Of a stretch of 64,000 bases of DNA, positions 51,706 to 62,146 are shown one piece after another. Below the pieces are notes generated by a model that worked only from the letters and a program-made list of their open reading frames with translations, was not told the DNA's origin and ran no database searches. Both the position numbers and the translations under genes were made by a program. Origin of the DNA: Muricauda sp. MAR_2010_75 (GTDB lineage Bacteria; Bacteroidota; Bacteroidia; Flavobacteriales; Flavobacteriaceae); NCBI RefSeq assembly GCF_000745185.1, contig NZ_JQNJ01000001.1:2958501-3022500 (forward strand), in the 5' to 3' direction. Numbering within the stretch: position 1 is the first letter of the stretch; each line of letters begins with the position of its first letter.

Positions 51706-53514
51706 ATGAGAAACACAATTACGATACTCTTTACTGTTTTGTTGAGTTTTCAGCTCTCGGCACAATGGAAACCTGCGGGTAACAAAATCAAAACAGAATG
51801 GGCAGAAAAAATCAACCCTAACAATGTATTGTCAGAATACCCTCGCCCGATTATGGAGCGGGCCGATTGGAAAAATCTGAATGGGCTTTGGGATTATGCC
51901 ATTCAGCCTAAAGGAGCATCTCAACCAACCCGATATGATGGAAAGATTTTAGTGCCTTTTGCAGTGGAGAGCAGCCTATCTGGGGTCATGAAGGAAGTAG
52001 GGGCATCCAAGGAGGTATGGTACAGCACCTCTTTCACTGTACCCGAAGGGTGGAACGGTAAAAACGTTCTACTGCATTTTGGTGCAGTGGATTGGAGAAC
52101 TGATATATGGCTTAATGACGTAAAAATTGGTTCCCACGAAGGAGGATACACACCTTTCTCCCTTGACATTACCCCGTTTTTGGGCAACAATGAACAAAAT
52201 TTAGTGGTCAAAGTTTGGGATCCCACCAACGATGGTCCACAACCCAGGGGCAAACAGGTGAAGGAACCCGAAGGCATTTGGTATACCCCAGTTACAGGCA
52301 TTTGGCAAACCGTATGGTTGGAACCAGTGGCCCAAAAAAGTATTGACGGTATTAAAAGTGTACCTGATATAGATAATGGTACGGTAAAAATAGAGACAGA
52401 TATTGTTGGTGGTACTTATGGTGATATCATTGAAGTGAGCGTTTTAGATGGTGATAATGGCATAGCTACTGCAAAATCTTCTGTGGGGGAATCCTTGATG
52501 CTCAATGTGCCAAATGCTAAACTTTGGTCCCCAGAATCTCCCTTTTTATATGATTTCACCGCAAAACTGATCAGTAATGGAAAGGTGGTGGATGAGGTGA
52601 GAAGTTATTTCGGGATGCGGAAGATTTCCATGCAGAAAGACCAGTATGGCGTTGTCCGAATGCAACTCAACAATAAAGATTACTTTCAGTTTGGTCCGTT
52701 GGACCAAGGTTGGTGGCCCGATGGGCTTTATACCGCTCCAACCGATGAAGCCCTGAAATATGATATCGTAAAGACAAAGGAATTAGGATTCAACATGATC
52801 CGAAAGCATGTGAAGGTGGAACCTGCACGCTGGTACACCCACTGTGATCGTTTGGGAATATTGGTATGGCAAGACATGCCGAATGGTGATAAAAGCCCAA
52901 GATGGCAGAACCGAAACTATTTTGATGGTACGGAGCTTAAAAGAAGCAGCCAATCGGAAGCGATTTACAGAAAAGAATGGAAGGATATCATGGATTACCT
53001 GTATTCCAACCCCAGCATTGTCGTATGGGTTCCTTTCAATGAAGCTTGGGGTCAGTTTAAAACAGAAGAAATCACCGAGTGGACAAAGGCTCATGATCCA
53101 AGTCGACTTGTAAATTCCGCCAGTGGAGGGAACTTCTATCGTACTGGTGATATTGTGGACCTCCATCACTATCCCGGACCAAAAATGTATCTTTATGATG
53201 CTGAACGAACCAATGTCTTGGGAGAATATGGCGGAATCGGGCTTCCTTTGGAAGGACATCTTTGGAAACCTGATAATAACTGGGGCTATATAAAGTTTAA
53301 AAACTCCAAGGAGACCACCAATGAATATATCAAATATGCAAAGGAATTGAAAAACATGGTAATAAGAGGTTTCTCAGCGGCCGTTTATACCCAAACCACA
53401 GACGTAGAGGGAGAGGTCAACGGGTTCATGACATATGATCGTAAGGTAGATAAGATGGATTTTTCAGCAGTAAAGAAAATCAATCTGGAAATAATCAATG
53501 CCATTCATGAATAA
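51706..53514 (+). CDS. GH2-family glycoside hydrolase
   Basis: 602 aa from ATG at 51706, where a signal peptide starts (MRNTITILFTVLLSFQLSAQ); an ATG at 51685 is also possible. Domain order: sugar-binding jelly roll (RADWKNLNGLWDYAI...VLLHFGAVDWRTDIWLNDVKIGSHEGGYTPFSLDIT), Ig-like domain, TIM barrel. Acid/base Glu in VPFNEAWGQ and nucleophile Glu in VLGEYGG. At about 600 aa it is a short GH2 without C-terminal domains. Family activities include beta-galactosidase, beta-glucuronidase, beta-mannosidase and alpha-L-arabinofuranosidase; this cannot be narrowed further. It opens the enzyme operon. Confidence 0.92.
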   Translation: MRNTITILFTVLLSFQLSAQWKPAGNKIKTEWAEKINPNNVLSEYPRPIMERADWKNLNGLWDYAIQPKGASQPTRYDGKILVPFAVESSLSGVMKEVGASKEVWYSTSFTVPEGWNGKNVLLHFGAVDWRTDIWLNDVKIGSHEGGYTPFSLDITPFLGNNEQNLVVKVWDPTNDGPQPRGKQVKEPEGIWYTPVTGIWQTVWLEPVAQKSIDGIKSVPDIDNGTVKIETDIVGGTYGDIIEVSVLDGDNGIATAKSSVGESLMLNVPNAKLWSPESPFLYDFTAKLISNGKVVDEVRSYFGMRKISMQKDQYGVVRMQLNNKDYFQFGPLDQGWWPDGLYTAPTDEALKYDIVKTKELGFNMIRKHVKVEPARWYTHCDRLGILVWQDMPNGDKSPRWQNRNYFDGTELKRSSQSEAIYRKEWKDIMDYLYSNPSIVVWVPFNEAWGQFKTEEITEWTKAHDPSRLVNSASGGNFYRTGDIVDLHHYPGPKMYLYDAERTNVLGEYGGIGLPLEGHLWKPDNNWGYIKFKNSKETTNEYIKYAKELKNMVIRGFSAAVYTQTTDVEGEVNGFMTYDRKVDKMDFSAVKKINLEIINAIHE

Positions 53515-54544
53515 AGAAGTTAGAGAATGCATAATTGGAATAATGCTGTTGACAACAACGGTGATTGGTGCACAATCATCAAATTCGCAAGGGAAAGAAA
53601 ACCATAACCCTTTGTTCGATGGTTGGTACGCAGATCCTGAAGGTGTGGTTTTTGGAGATACCTACTGGGTTTTTCCAACGTTTTCCGATGATTTTGAAAA
53701 ACAGCTCCATTTCGATGCTTTCTCTTCCAAAGACTTGGTGAACTGGGAAAAGCATGAACGTATTTTGGATACGACCCAAATTAAGTGGCTGAGGCAAGCC
53801 TTGTGGGCTCCTTCCATTATTGAAAAAAACGATGAATACTATCTTTTTTTTGGTGCCAATGACATTCAGCGACCAGGTAGGGATTCCTATGACCCCGATA
53901 ATGATATCAACCATTATGGTGGCATAGGGGTCGCTGTGGCTCAAAGTCCTGCAGGACCCTATAAAGACTATTTGGGTAAGCCATTGATATCCGATTTTTA
54001 TAATGACGCCCAACCCATAGATCAATTTGTTTTTAAAGACACCGATGGTACGTACTATTTTTTCTATGGTGGATGGAGCCATTGTAATCTAGGAAAACTG
54101 AACGATGATTTTACTGGATTCACTCCTTGGGAAGATGGAACCCTCTTTAAAGAAGTCACACCTGAAAGCTATGTAGAGGGACCATTTATGTTTCTGAGAA
54201 ACGGGATATACTATTTTATGTGGTCCGAGGGCAGTTGGGGGGACGGGAGTTATAAAGTTGCCTACTCCATGTCCGACAAGGCTACCGGGCCCTACAAACG
54301 CATAGGAACAGTCTTGGAGACCCAAGAAGGTGATATTGCCACAGGGGCCGGACATCATTCGGTCATTAAAAAGCCAGGTCTTGATGAATACATCATGGTT
54401 TATCATAGAAGGCCCATTCCCAATAAGGACCGTGATCATCGTGTGGTTTGTATGGATAAAATGGAGTTCAATGCCGACGGAACCATAAAACCGGTCAAAA
54501 TTACACATGAAGGGGTAAAGGAGCATTCCATAAAAACGCGTTGA
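53507..54544 (+). CDS. GH43-like five-bladed propeller glycosidase
   Basis: 345 aa from ATG at 53507 (an ATG at 53498 adds three residues); overlaps the GH2 gene by 8 nt. Signal peptide ECIIGIMLLTTTVIGAQS. Catalytic triad of clan GH-F: Asp in WYADPEGVV, pKa-modulating Asp in AQPIDQFVF, Glu in YVEGPFMF. Further blade segments are LWAPSIIEKNDEYYLFFGAND and GTYYFFYGGWSHC. Alpha-L-arabinofuranosidase or beta-xylosidase activity is typical. Exported, likely periplasmic. Confidence 0.9.
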   Translation: MNKEVRECIIGIMLLTTTVIGAQSSNSQGKENHNPLFDGWYADPEGVVFGDTYWVFPTFSDDFEKQLHFDAFSSKDLVNWEKHERILDTTQIKWLRQALWAPSIIEKNDEYYLFFGANDIQRPGRDSYDPDNDINHYGGIGVAVAQSPAGPYKDYLGKPLISDFYNDAQPIDQFVFKDTDGTYYFFYGGWSHCNLGKLNDDFTGFTPWEDGTLFKEVTPESYVEGPFMFLRNGIYYFMWSEGSWGDGSYKVAYSMSDKATGPYKRIGTVLETQEGDIATGAGHHSVIKKPGLDEYIMVYHRRPIPNKDRDHRVVCMDKMEFNADGTIKPVKITHEGVKEHSIKTR

Positions 54545-54622
54545 AAGGCCTTTCTTGAGCATTCATTTTACAATACCTCAAGATGCTGGGTTGGCCATCC
54601 CAAATTGTTTATCTTTTACAAT

Positions 54623-56818
54623 ATGAAAATACGACAGGAAATTATGACAGCAATTCTGAAAAAGAAACTGAAGTGGTCTGTGGCATTTTTGCTATTTATA
54701 TGTATTTCCTGCCAGAATAGCCTACAGGATACGCCAACTGTAGAAGTCAAAATTGTTCAAGTTCCCGATTCAACAGCAACCAACACCCTTTATCCAGGCA
54801 ATCGTACACCTTTGGTACCGAGTCGTTTGATCAAACTGCCCTTGGGAGCCATTAAGCCCCACAATTGGCTAGAAGAATGTCTAAGACGTCAGGCTGATGG
54901 CCTAATGGGTCATTTAGGTGAAATTAGTGCCTGGCTGCAAAAAGATGATAATGCTTGGCTTTCCAAGGACGGACATGGATCATGGGGATGGGAAGAAGTT
55001 CCCTATTGGTTAAAGGGGTATTTGAACACTGCCTATATTCTTGAAGATGAAGAAATGATCAAGGAAAGCCAGATTTGGGTTGAGGCGGTCATTGCAGGTC
55101 AGCGTCCCGATGGAAATTTTGGGCCCATTATGGTTTCTGAAAAGGATGGCACACAGGATTTTTGGAGCAATATGATCATGCTCTATTGCCTGCAATCCTA
55201 CTATGAATATACCCAAGATAAAAGGGTAATCGACTTGATGACCAAATATTTCAGATACCAATTAAACCTTCCTGACAAAGAATTGCTTTCCAAGACCCAA
55301 TATTGGCAGCGTATTCGCGGAGGGGATAATCTGCACAGCGTTATTTGGTTGTATAACAGAACGGGGGATGAATGGCTTTTAGAGCTTGCAGAGAAAATCC
55401 ACAGAAATACCGCACCTTGGTCAAAAAGGGATAATACTTTGGAGGAAATTGGGAATTGGAAAGAAGTCCGTGAAGGGATGGAATGGCCAGATTGGTATGG
55501 CAAACTGGTTGATTGGCACAATGTCAACATTGCTCAAGCCTTTAGGGAACCTGCCCAGTATTATTTGGTCAGCAAGAACACGAAAGATTTGCAGGCTACG
55601 TATGAGAATTTTGGGATAGCTAGGAAATATTTTGGTCAAGTACCCGGGGGCATGTTCGGGGCCGATGAGAATGCAAGGCCAGGTTATGATGATCCAAGAC
55701 AAGGCATTGAGACCTGTGGCATGGTAGAGCAGATGAATTCAGATGAACACTTACTTCGGATAACGGGCGATATTTTTTGGGCGGACCATGCCGAGGAGGT
55801 TGCCTTTAATTTGCTTCCGGCAGCTTTAATGCCCGATTTTAAAAGTCTGCGGTACATCACAAGTCCCAATATGGTATTGAACGACGACAAGAACCACCGA
55901 CCAGGTATACAAAATGATGGACCCTTTTTAATGATGAATCCGTTTAGTTCGCGTTGTTGCCAACATAACCATGGTCAGGGTTGGCCCTATTTAACGGAAA
56001 ACCTTTGGATGGCAACCCCCGATAATGGTCTCGCTGCCGTCATCTATGCCTCGAACACGGTAACTGCAAAAGTAGGTAAGGGAGAAGAAGTCAGTATCAC
56101 AATGCAATCCAATTATCCGTTTGAGGAGGACCTCACTTTTATCATCGACTCTAAAAATGAAACCTCATTTCCGTTATATTTTCGCATACCCGCTTGGTGT
56201 AAGTCTCCAAGCATAGCACTGAATAATACAATTATGGATGTACAGGCAGAACAGGGTAAATACATCCGTTTAGATAGAAATTGGAAGAAAGGAGATACTT
56301 TGGTGCTTTCACTTCCGAAGGAATTGAAACTCCGTACTTGGGAAAATAATCACAACAGTGTAAGTGTAGATTATGGCCCTTTGACGTTCTCTTTGAAGAT
56401 AGGCGAGGAATATGTAAAGGGTGAAAGTGATAAGACAGCGGTTTGGGACTCAAAATGGCAAAAAGATGCCGATGTTGGTAAATGGCCTTCCTTTTCAATT
56501 TATCCGACCACAGCCTGGAACTATGGATTGGTTTTGGATGACCAGAATCCTGAAGCTTCTTTTTCCATGACAAAAAGACAATGGCCAAAAGACAATTTTC
56601 CCTTCACTCCCGAGACCACTCCATTTGTACTGAAGGCTAAGGGCAAGGTAATCCCAAATTGGACCATAGACGAGTACGGTTTGGCGAGTGAATTACAGGA
56701 TAGTCCTGTAAAATCTGATGAAGCTGTTGAACAAATTGAATTGATTCCCATGGGTGCGGCCAGATTACGCATAAGTGCGTTCCCTGTTATTGGCGAGAAT
56801 GGCACGGAATGGGATTAA
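54623..56818 (+). CDS. GH127/DUF1680-like beta-L-arabinofuranosidase lipoprotein
   Basis: 731 aa from ATG at 54623. Lipoprotein signal KLKWSVAFLLFICISCQNS. The (alpha/alpha)6 barrel begins LIKLPLGAIKPHNWLEECLRRQADGL. Residues matching the zinc-binding set of GH127 are present: Glu and Cys in GIETCGMVEQ and the Cys pair in SSRCCQHNHGQGWP, one of which is the nucleophile in that family. The C-terminal beta domains follow (about 420-731). Characterised members remove beta-L-arabinofuranose; GH146 and other DUF1680 families are alternatives. It lies 78 bp after the GH43 gene in the same unit. Confidence 0.88.
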   Translation: MKIRQEIMTAILKKKLKWSVAFLLFICISCQNSLQDTPTVEVKIVQVPDSTATNTLYPGNRTPLVPSRLIKLPLGAIKPHNWLEECLRRQADGLMGHLGEISAWLQKDDNAWLSKDGHGSWGWEEVPYWLKGYLNTAYILEDEEMIKESQIWVEAVIAGQRPDGNFGPIMVSEKDGTQDFWSNMIMLYCLQSYYEYTQDKRVIDLMTKYFRYQLNLPDKELLSKTQYWQRIRGGDNLHSVIWLYNRTGDEWLLELAEKIHRNTAPWSKRDNTLEEIGNWKEVREGMEWPDWYGKLVDWHNVNIAQAFREPAQYYLVSKNTKDLQATYENFGIARKYFGQVPGGMFGADENARPGYDDPRQGIETCGMVEQMNSDEHLLRITGDIFWADHAEEVAFNLLPAALMPDFKSLRYITSPNMVLNDDKNHRPGIQNDGPFLMMNPFSSRCCQHNHGQGWPYLTENLWMATPDNGLAAVIYASNTVTAKVGKGEEVSITMQSNYPFEEDLTFIIDSKNETSFPLYFRIPAWCKSPSIALNNTIMDVQAEQGKYIRLDRNWKKGDTLVLSLPKELKLRTWENNHNSVSVDYGPLTFSLKIGEEYVKGESDKTAVWDSKWQKDADVGKWPSFSIYPTTAWNYGLVLDDQNPEASFSMTKRQWPKDNFPFTPETTPFVLKAKGKVIPNWTIDEYGLASELQDSPVKSDEAVEQIELIPMGAARLRISAFPVIGENGTEWD

Positions 56819-57474
56819 CCTATTGATTTACATTTTTTTGCCTATGGTTAGGCTAAAACTTGGTGTAAAGAAATACCAAAGATAGAGCACTCACTCCAAC
56901 AAGGTAATCTTTTGGGTAAATTCATCCAATCCACTCCCAGCCTGACCTATAAAACCTGTCCCCTTTGCTAAACAGTAGGCCAGACTTTCCTTTTAATTAT
57001 TTTCGATGCATACCATGTGACACTATCTGAAAAAGAGGTGAGACTCCGTAGTAAAATAGGGCTAGAAATACAGAAATCGTGTAAAAAACCAGTCAAACCA
57101 ACTTTTCTCCAGTCGGTCCATTCTTGTGTACTATACACACACCCAAGGTTTAAAAAATAGATGCTTTGTTGGTTGTAAAATGCTAAAAAACAAAGAGTTA
57201 AATTATAATTTATGTTGCTTTTTTTGTTTTGGTCAGGCACAACAATTTGTCTCAACATGCAATAATTTATTTCAAAAAGGCCAAATCCTTAACGGTTTCT
57301 TAAAGTATGAACGATTTGTATGATAGATTGGAACAGATCCATAGGTGTTATCAATATGTAAATTATTTGATTTGTTTATTCAAATTATATCAATTAACAG
57401 TATGTGTGATTGATAAATTGACAACGAACCAATGCTTTTTTGGAATACCAACTTTAAATTAAAATTAAGGACAA
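56819..57474. other. Intergenic region upstream of susC
   Basis: 656 bp without a convincing gene. The open frames here are short, lack family features and differ in base composition from the genes. It is AT-rich toward 57475, as expected for a promoter and HTCS-binding region before susC. I see no strong terminator or consensus -7 box. Confidence 0.55.
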
Positions 57475-60400
57475 ATGAAAAAACAGCTAACTAGACTAAC
57501 TAAAATGGCGTTACTGCCAATCCTTTTGTTGTGCGCACACAGCTATGTTCATGCACAAGAACAACTGACGGTTACGGGCAGCGTTACGGATACCCAGGGT
57601 GCTCCATTACCTGGGGCCAGTATTGTTATCCAAGGTACCCAGCAAGGGACTACTTCGGATTTTGATGGAAACTTTCAACTAGATGGCGTGCCAGCGGATG
57701 GGCAGCTCACGGTGAGTTATATTGGCTTTGTACAATTGCTTGTAGATGTTAATAATAGAAGGTCGATTGACATTGTGCTTTCAGAAGACAATAACCTTTT
57801 GGATGAGGTAGTGGTAATTGGCTACCAAAGTGTTAAACGAAGTGAAATTGTGGGATCTGTATCTGTTGTGGATACGGACGAAATGTTGAAAGCTCCCGCT
57901 GGTAATGTCGGTCAGATGTTGCAGGGTAGGGCAGCTGGGGTAACCGTTACCTCAACTGGTGCGCCCGGTACCTCTTCTTCCGTAAAAATCAGGGGATTGA
58001 ATTCATTTTCGGGTCAAGATTCTCCGCTTTATGTAGTGGATGGTATGTTGATTTCTGCCCTAGGGTCTGACTTCAACCCAAACGATATTGAGTCGATACA
58101 AGTGCTTAAGGATGCTGCGGCAACAGCGTTGTATGGATCAAGGGGAATGAACGGGGTCATTGTTGTAACAACCAAAAAAGGAAGACCGGGTCCATTAAAA
58201 GTGGATTATGATTTTTATTATGGCTTCCAGACCATAAACAAAAGATTAAAGTTGACCAATGCCGAGCAGTTCAGGGAAATTAACAATCTTGCCTATACCA
58301 ATAATGGCGATGCGCCCCTAAATCTTAGGGAAGGAGTGGATACCGATTGGCAAGAAGAATTGTTCAAGACCGGAACTATTTCTGAGCATAATCTAAACCT
58401 TTCAGGGGGTTCCGAAAATTCAAACTATTTTATTTCATTGAACTACTTCGATCAAGAAGGTGCTATCATCGGCCCTGAGTTTGAGCGTTATCAGATTAGG
58501 GTCAATACCCAAACCAAGAAGGGGAAATTCACCTTTGGTGAAAATATTGCCATGAGCCGAAGCACTCAAACCAGGGTAAACGGCAACCCGTTTATTGATG
58601 TGGTCTGGATGTTACCCACGATACCAGTGTACGACCCCAATAATGAAAGTGGCTATGGCTATGGGGACGATAACAATTCAACTTTCGCGACCAATCCAAT
58701 CGGATTACAAGAACATTACAGCAATACTGCGGTTACCAGTAAAGTACTTGGTAGCGCATTTGCTGAATTTGAGATTTTCCCATTTTTAAAGTATAAACTG
58801 AATCTTGGTCTGGATTATGCACAAATCAGAGAAAAATACTATCAAAGAGCTGGGGCGTTGAGACAGAATACTCCCGGAGCAGCCTTTTTGGATGATCGCC
58901 ACACAGAGTTTTTCAATATTCTAGCGGAAAACACCTTGAATTTCAACAAGACATTTGGAAAACATAGCATTTCTGCATTGGTGGGTTACACTACCCAAAA
59001 AGACAATTTTACCTATAATTTTGCCCATACCGAAGGGTTGAGTGGAGAGTTCTGGGTACAGGATAATGGTACTACCAGCCCACGTACTGAAGGTAGGGAG
59101 GAAGTTGCCGGACTACGGTCTTTTCTTGGTAGTTTCAACTACTCTTTTGATGATAAATACACCCTATTGTTCAATTTTAGACGAGATGGTTCTTCTAAGT
59201 TTGGTAAAAACAACCAGTATGCCAATTTCCCTTCAGTATCCGCTTCTTGGAGAATTAGTGAAGAAGGATTTATGGAAAACAACGGTGTATTCAGTAACCT
59301 AAAACTTCGAGGAAGTTGGGGTATTGTAGGTAATCAGGCCATCAACAATTACGCGACCCAAAGCGTACTTCGATACAACCAAAACTATGTACTCAACAAC
59401 CAAGTGGTTCCTGGTGCCACCAACCTTCAGTTGGTAAATCCAAATCTAAGGTGGGAAAGCAAAACCACCACCAATATTGGTGTGGATATGGGCTTTTTTC
59501 AAAATAGATTGAGCCTTACTGCGGATTATTATATAGCTGATGTTGAAGATCTACTATTGGCTGTGCCAATACCTTTGTCTTCCGGTAACACAGGTGGCGA
59601 CCCATTGGCCAACGTAGGTCAGGTACAGAACAGGGGCTTGGAGCTTAGTCTAGGTTACCAGAATGTCATCAATGATTTTAGTTTTGGGATTTTGGCCAAT
59701 GGTACTTTCTTGAAGAACGAGGTAAAGGCTTTGGTTGAAGAAGCTGGGAACTTGCCCATTTTTGGACAAGGACAGATTTTGCGTACTGCAGTTGGTGAAC
59801 CAGTGGCATCTTTCTACGTGTTGGAAACTGCAGGTATATTTCAAAACCAAGCTGAGATTGATGCATGGGGTGTACAGCCCGGTGCTCGCCCTGGTGATGT
59901 AAAGTATGTGGATAATGATGGCAACGGAGTCATCAATTTTGATGACCGAACCGTGGTTGGAAAGGCCCTACCGGATTTTGAATACGGCTTAAACTTGAAT
60001 TTTGGTTATAAAGGGTTTGATATGACGGCGTTTTTCGCTGGAGTTACTGGAAACAGCATCTTTAATGAGCAAAAATGGTGGTCTCAGCGCTATGATGACA
60101 ACGCCAACTATTTGGTCGGAGATGTCTTCTGGACGGGTGAGGGCACTTCAAATCTTATTCCTAGACCACAACACTTGGATTCTTCACTTAACCCTACCCA
60201 GAATTCTGACCGTTATGTGGAGAAGGGGGATTACTTTAGGTTAAAGAACCTACAAATAGGATACTCCTTTCCAGAAGCAGTCATCAGCAAACTCAGCTTA
60301 AATAAGCTTAGATTGTATATGACAGGACAAAACCTTTTCACCATTACCGATTATTCCGGTTATGACCCAGAAGTAGTTGGAGCCAATGGAAACGGTGATT

Positions 60401-60477
60401 TCTTGAACAGAGGATTTGACAACGGGAATTTCCCTTCATTGAGAACAGGAATATTGGGGATTCAAATAGGATTTTAA
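57475..60477 (+). CDS. SusC/RagA-family TonB-linked outer-membrane transporter
   Basis: 1,000 aa. Signal peptide ending AHSYVHAQ. CarboxypepD_reg-like domain (VTGSVTDTQGAPLPGASIVIQGTQQGTTSDFDGNFQL, about residues 30-110), the TonB-proximal LDEVVVIGYQSVKRSEIVGSVS, plug domain (QGRAAGVTVTSTGAPGTSSSVKIRGLNSFSG...PLYVVDGM...VLKDAAATALYGSRGMNGVIVVTTKKG) and a beta barrel to the C-terminal GILGIQIGF. Imports glycan oligosaccharides with SusD as the lid, driven by TonB. The SusD gene follows by 26 nt. Likely activated by the HTCS at 47481. Confidence 0.96.
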   Translation: MKKQLTRLTKMALLPILLLCAHSYVHAQEQLTVTGSVTDTQGAPLPGASIVIQGTQQGTTSDFDGNFQLDGVPADGQLTVSYIGFVQLLVDVNNRRSIDIVLSEDNNLLDEVVVIGYQSVKRSEIVGSVSVVDTDEMLKAPAGNVGQMLQGRAAGVTVTSTGAPGTSSSVKIRGLNSFSGQDSPLYVVDGMLISALGSDFNPNDIESIQVLKDAAATALYGSRGMNGVIVVTTKKGRPGPLKVDYDFYYGFQTINKRLKLTNAEQFREINNLAYTNNGDAPLNLREGVDTDWQEELFKTGTISEHNLNLSGGSENSNYFISLNYFDQEGAIIGPEFERYQIRVNTQTKKGKFTFGENIAMSRSTQTRVNGNPFIDVVWMLPTIPVYDPNNESGYGYGDDNNSTFATNPIGLQEHYSNTAVTSKVLGSAFAEFEIFPFLKYKLNLGLDYAQIREKYYQRAGALRQNTPGAAFLDDRHTEFFNILAENTLNFNKTFGKHSISALVGYTTQKDNFTYNFAHTEGLSGEFWVQDNGTTSPRTEGREEVAGLRSFLGSFNYSFDDKYTLLFNFRRDGSSKFGKNNQYANFPSVSASWRISEEGFMENNGVFSNLKLRGSWGIVGNQAINNYATQSVLRYNQNYVLNNQVVPGATNLQLVNPNLRWESKTTTNIGVDMGFFQNRLSLTADYYIADVEDLLLAVPIPLSSGNTGGDPLANVGQVQNRGLELSLGYQNVINDFSFGILANGTFLKNEVKALVEEAGNLPIFGQGQILRTAVGEPVASFYVLETAGIFQNQAEIDAWGVQPGARPGDVKYVDNDGNGVINFDDRTVVGKALPDFEYGLNLNFGYKGFDMTAFFAGVTGNSIFNEQKWWSQRYDDNANYLVGDVFWTGEGTSNLIPRPQHLDSSLNPTQNSDRYVEKGDYFRLKNLQIGYSFPEAVISKLSLNKLRLYMTGQNLFTITDYSGYDPEVVGANGNGDFLNRGFDNGNFPSLRTGILGIQIGF

Positions 60478-60503
60478 TCAACTAAAAACTTAAACTTCAA
60501 AGA

Positions 60504-62036
60504 ATGGAAAAAATAAGAAAAATAATAGTATTGATGGTATTCTTTGGGATGACCGTCTCATGCGAAAAAGACCTTTTGGACCAAGTGAATCCAAATGCTC
60601 CTACGCCAGATACGTTCTGGCAGACGGAGGAGGATGCCATACTTGGTATAAATGCAGTATACTCTGGAATCCAGAACCGCGAACTCAGTCTGTGGGAAAT
60701 ATTTGACTATGACATGCGCTCGGATGAGGGCTATAGCCAGAGTCCATGGACAGACCTCGCCAATGTGGGTAGACACGTGAACATAAATTACGACTTCCCA
60801 TGGCTACTTGAGGTTTGGCGAGAATTATATAGAACCATCTATAAAGCAAACCAGGTGCTTGAAAATGTGCCAAACATAGAAATGGATGAATCGCTACGGG
60901 CCAGAATTGTGGCCGAAGCCCATTTTTTAAGAGGGCATTGTTACTACAAATTGGCTACACTTTGGGGTCGTGTTCCATTGGTTACTGGCATTGAGGATGC
61001 CAATACGCGTTATCCACAAGGAACCATCGAGGAAGTTTGGGCTTTAGTTGAAGAAGACTTCATTGCTGCCGCTGCAGGACTACCTGAAAGTTATACGGGG
61101 GCTGATACTGGACGTGCAACGTATGGTGGAGCTATAGGTTATTTAGGAAGGTCTTATTTGCAACAGAAAAAATGGAGTGAAGCAGCAGCTGAATTTGAGA
61201 AAATCATTGCCATGGTACCAGGAACTTATGACTTAATGGAAGATTTCAAGGATAATTTTACAGAGGAGTTCGAAAACAACAAAGAGTCCCTTTTTGAAAT
61301 ACAGTTTGTCAATAACAACGGGAAGACCGGTGGTTTTCCTACGTATAACAATGCTTCTGGAGATGAAACCAGTGAGCGTGCACAGTTTTTTGGAGTTCGT
61401 CCTTTGGGTTGGACCGATGGTCAACCTACCAAATGGCTCTTAAACCAATTCTTGAGTGAAACCGATAGTGATGGCAATGAAGACCCACGTCTGCAGTACA
61501 CCATGACTTATGATCATCCAGGTGAACTTTTATATGGGCAAACCTATGCTGAAAGAGGTGCTGGACCCAATGACCGTTTTTGGAGAAAGTACACCAACTA
61601 CTGGCAAGATTATGAAAGCTACTTTTCAGGAATCAATACCAGGGTGCTTAGATTGGCCGATGTGTATTTAATGTATGCCGAAGCCTTGAACGAGCTGGGC
61701 AGAACACCAGAGGCCATTCCATATGCAAACTTGGTCCGTCAACGATCCAACATGAATGATTTGCCCATGACCTTGAATCAGGAGGATTTTAGGCTACAGT
61801 TACGCCACGATCGTGTGGTTGAATTGGCTGGGGAAAGTGTAAGATTTGTTGACATGGTACGCTATGGTATCGCTGGACCGGAACTTGCGGGTCCTGATCC
61901 AAGCCTTTCGGCTGCAGAATCAGATTTTGATACCGAGTTCCAAAACTTTGTCAAGGGAAAATCAGAGTACTTGCCAATTCCTTTGCGGGAAATTGATGCC
62001 TACGGAGGTTCGTTGGAACAGAATCCAGGCTGGTAA
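60504..62036 (+). CDS. SusD/RagB-family outer-membrane glycan-binding lipoprotein
   Basis: 510 aa. Lipoprotein signal IIVLMVFFGMTVSCEKDLLD. SusD-like helices with the N-terminal PNAPTPDTFWQTEEDAILGINAVYSGIQ and the conserved AEAHFLRGHCYYKLATLWGRVPLV. The C-terminal region has DVYLMYAEALNELG, ELAGESVRFVDMVRYG and the final EYLPIPLREIDAYGGSLEQNPGW, all typical of RagB/SusD. Forms the lid of the SusC transporter. Substrate not fixed by sequence. Confidence 0.95.
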   Translation: MEKIRKIIVLMVFFGMTVSCEKDLLDQVNPNAPTPDTFWQTEEDAILGINAVYSGIQNRELSLWEIFDYDMRSDEGYSQSPWTDLANVGRHVNINYDFPWLLEVWRELYRTIYKANQVLENVPNIEMDESLRARIVAEAHFLRGHCYYKLATLWGRVPLVTGIEDANTRYPQGTIEEVWALVEEDFIAAAAGLPESYTGADTGRATYGGAIGYLGRSYLQQKKWSEAAAEFEKIIAMVPGTYDLMEDFKDNFTEEFENNKESLFEIQFVNNNGKTGGFPTYNNASGDETSERAQFFGVRPLGWTDGQPTKWLLNQFLSETDSDGNEDPRLQYTMTYDHPGELLYGQTYAERGAGPNDRFWRKYTNYWQDYESYFSGINTRVLRLADVYLMYAEALNELGRTPEAIPYANLVRQRSNMNDLPMTLNQEDFRLQLRHDRVVELAGESVRFVDMVRYGIAGPELAGPDPSLSAAESDFDTEFQNFVKGKSEYLPIPLREIDAYGGSLEQNPGW

Positions 62037-62146
62037 GCGATAAATAAATTTAATAAAGAGAAGGCAAGTGCCATTGCAAGCGTAATCAAGCAATGGTGCT
62101 TGTCTCCAATTAAAACTTCAAGGATAATTAAGATATCGTTTCATCG

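Noticed and set aside
56968..57258. Minus-strand open frame of 96 codons in the susC upstream region
   Set aside because: No family features, no plausible signal or neighbour, and the interval is AT-rich regulatory DNA.
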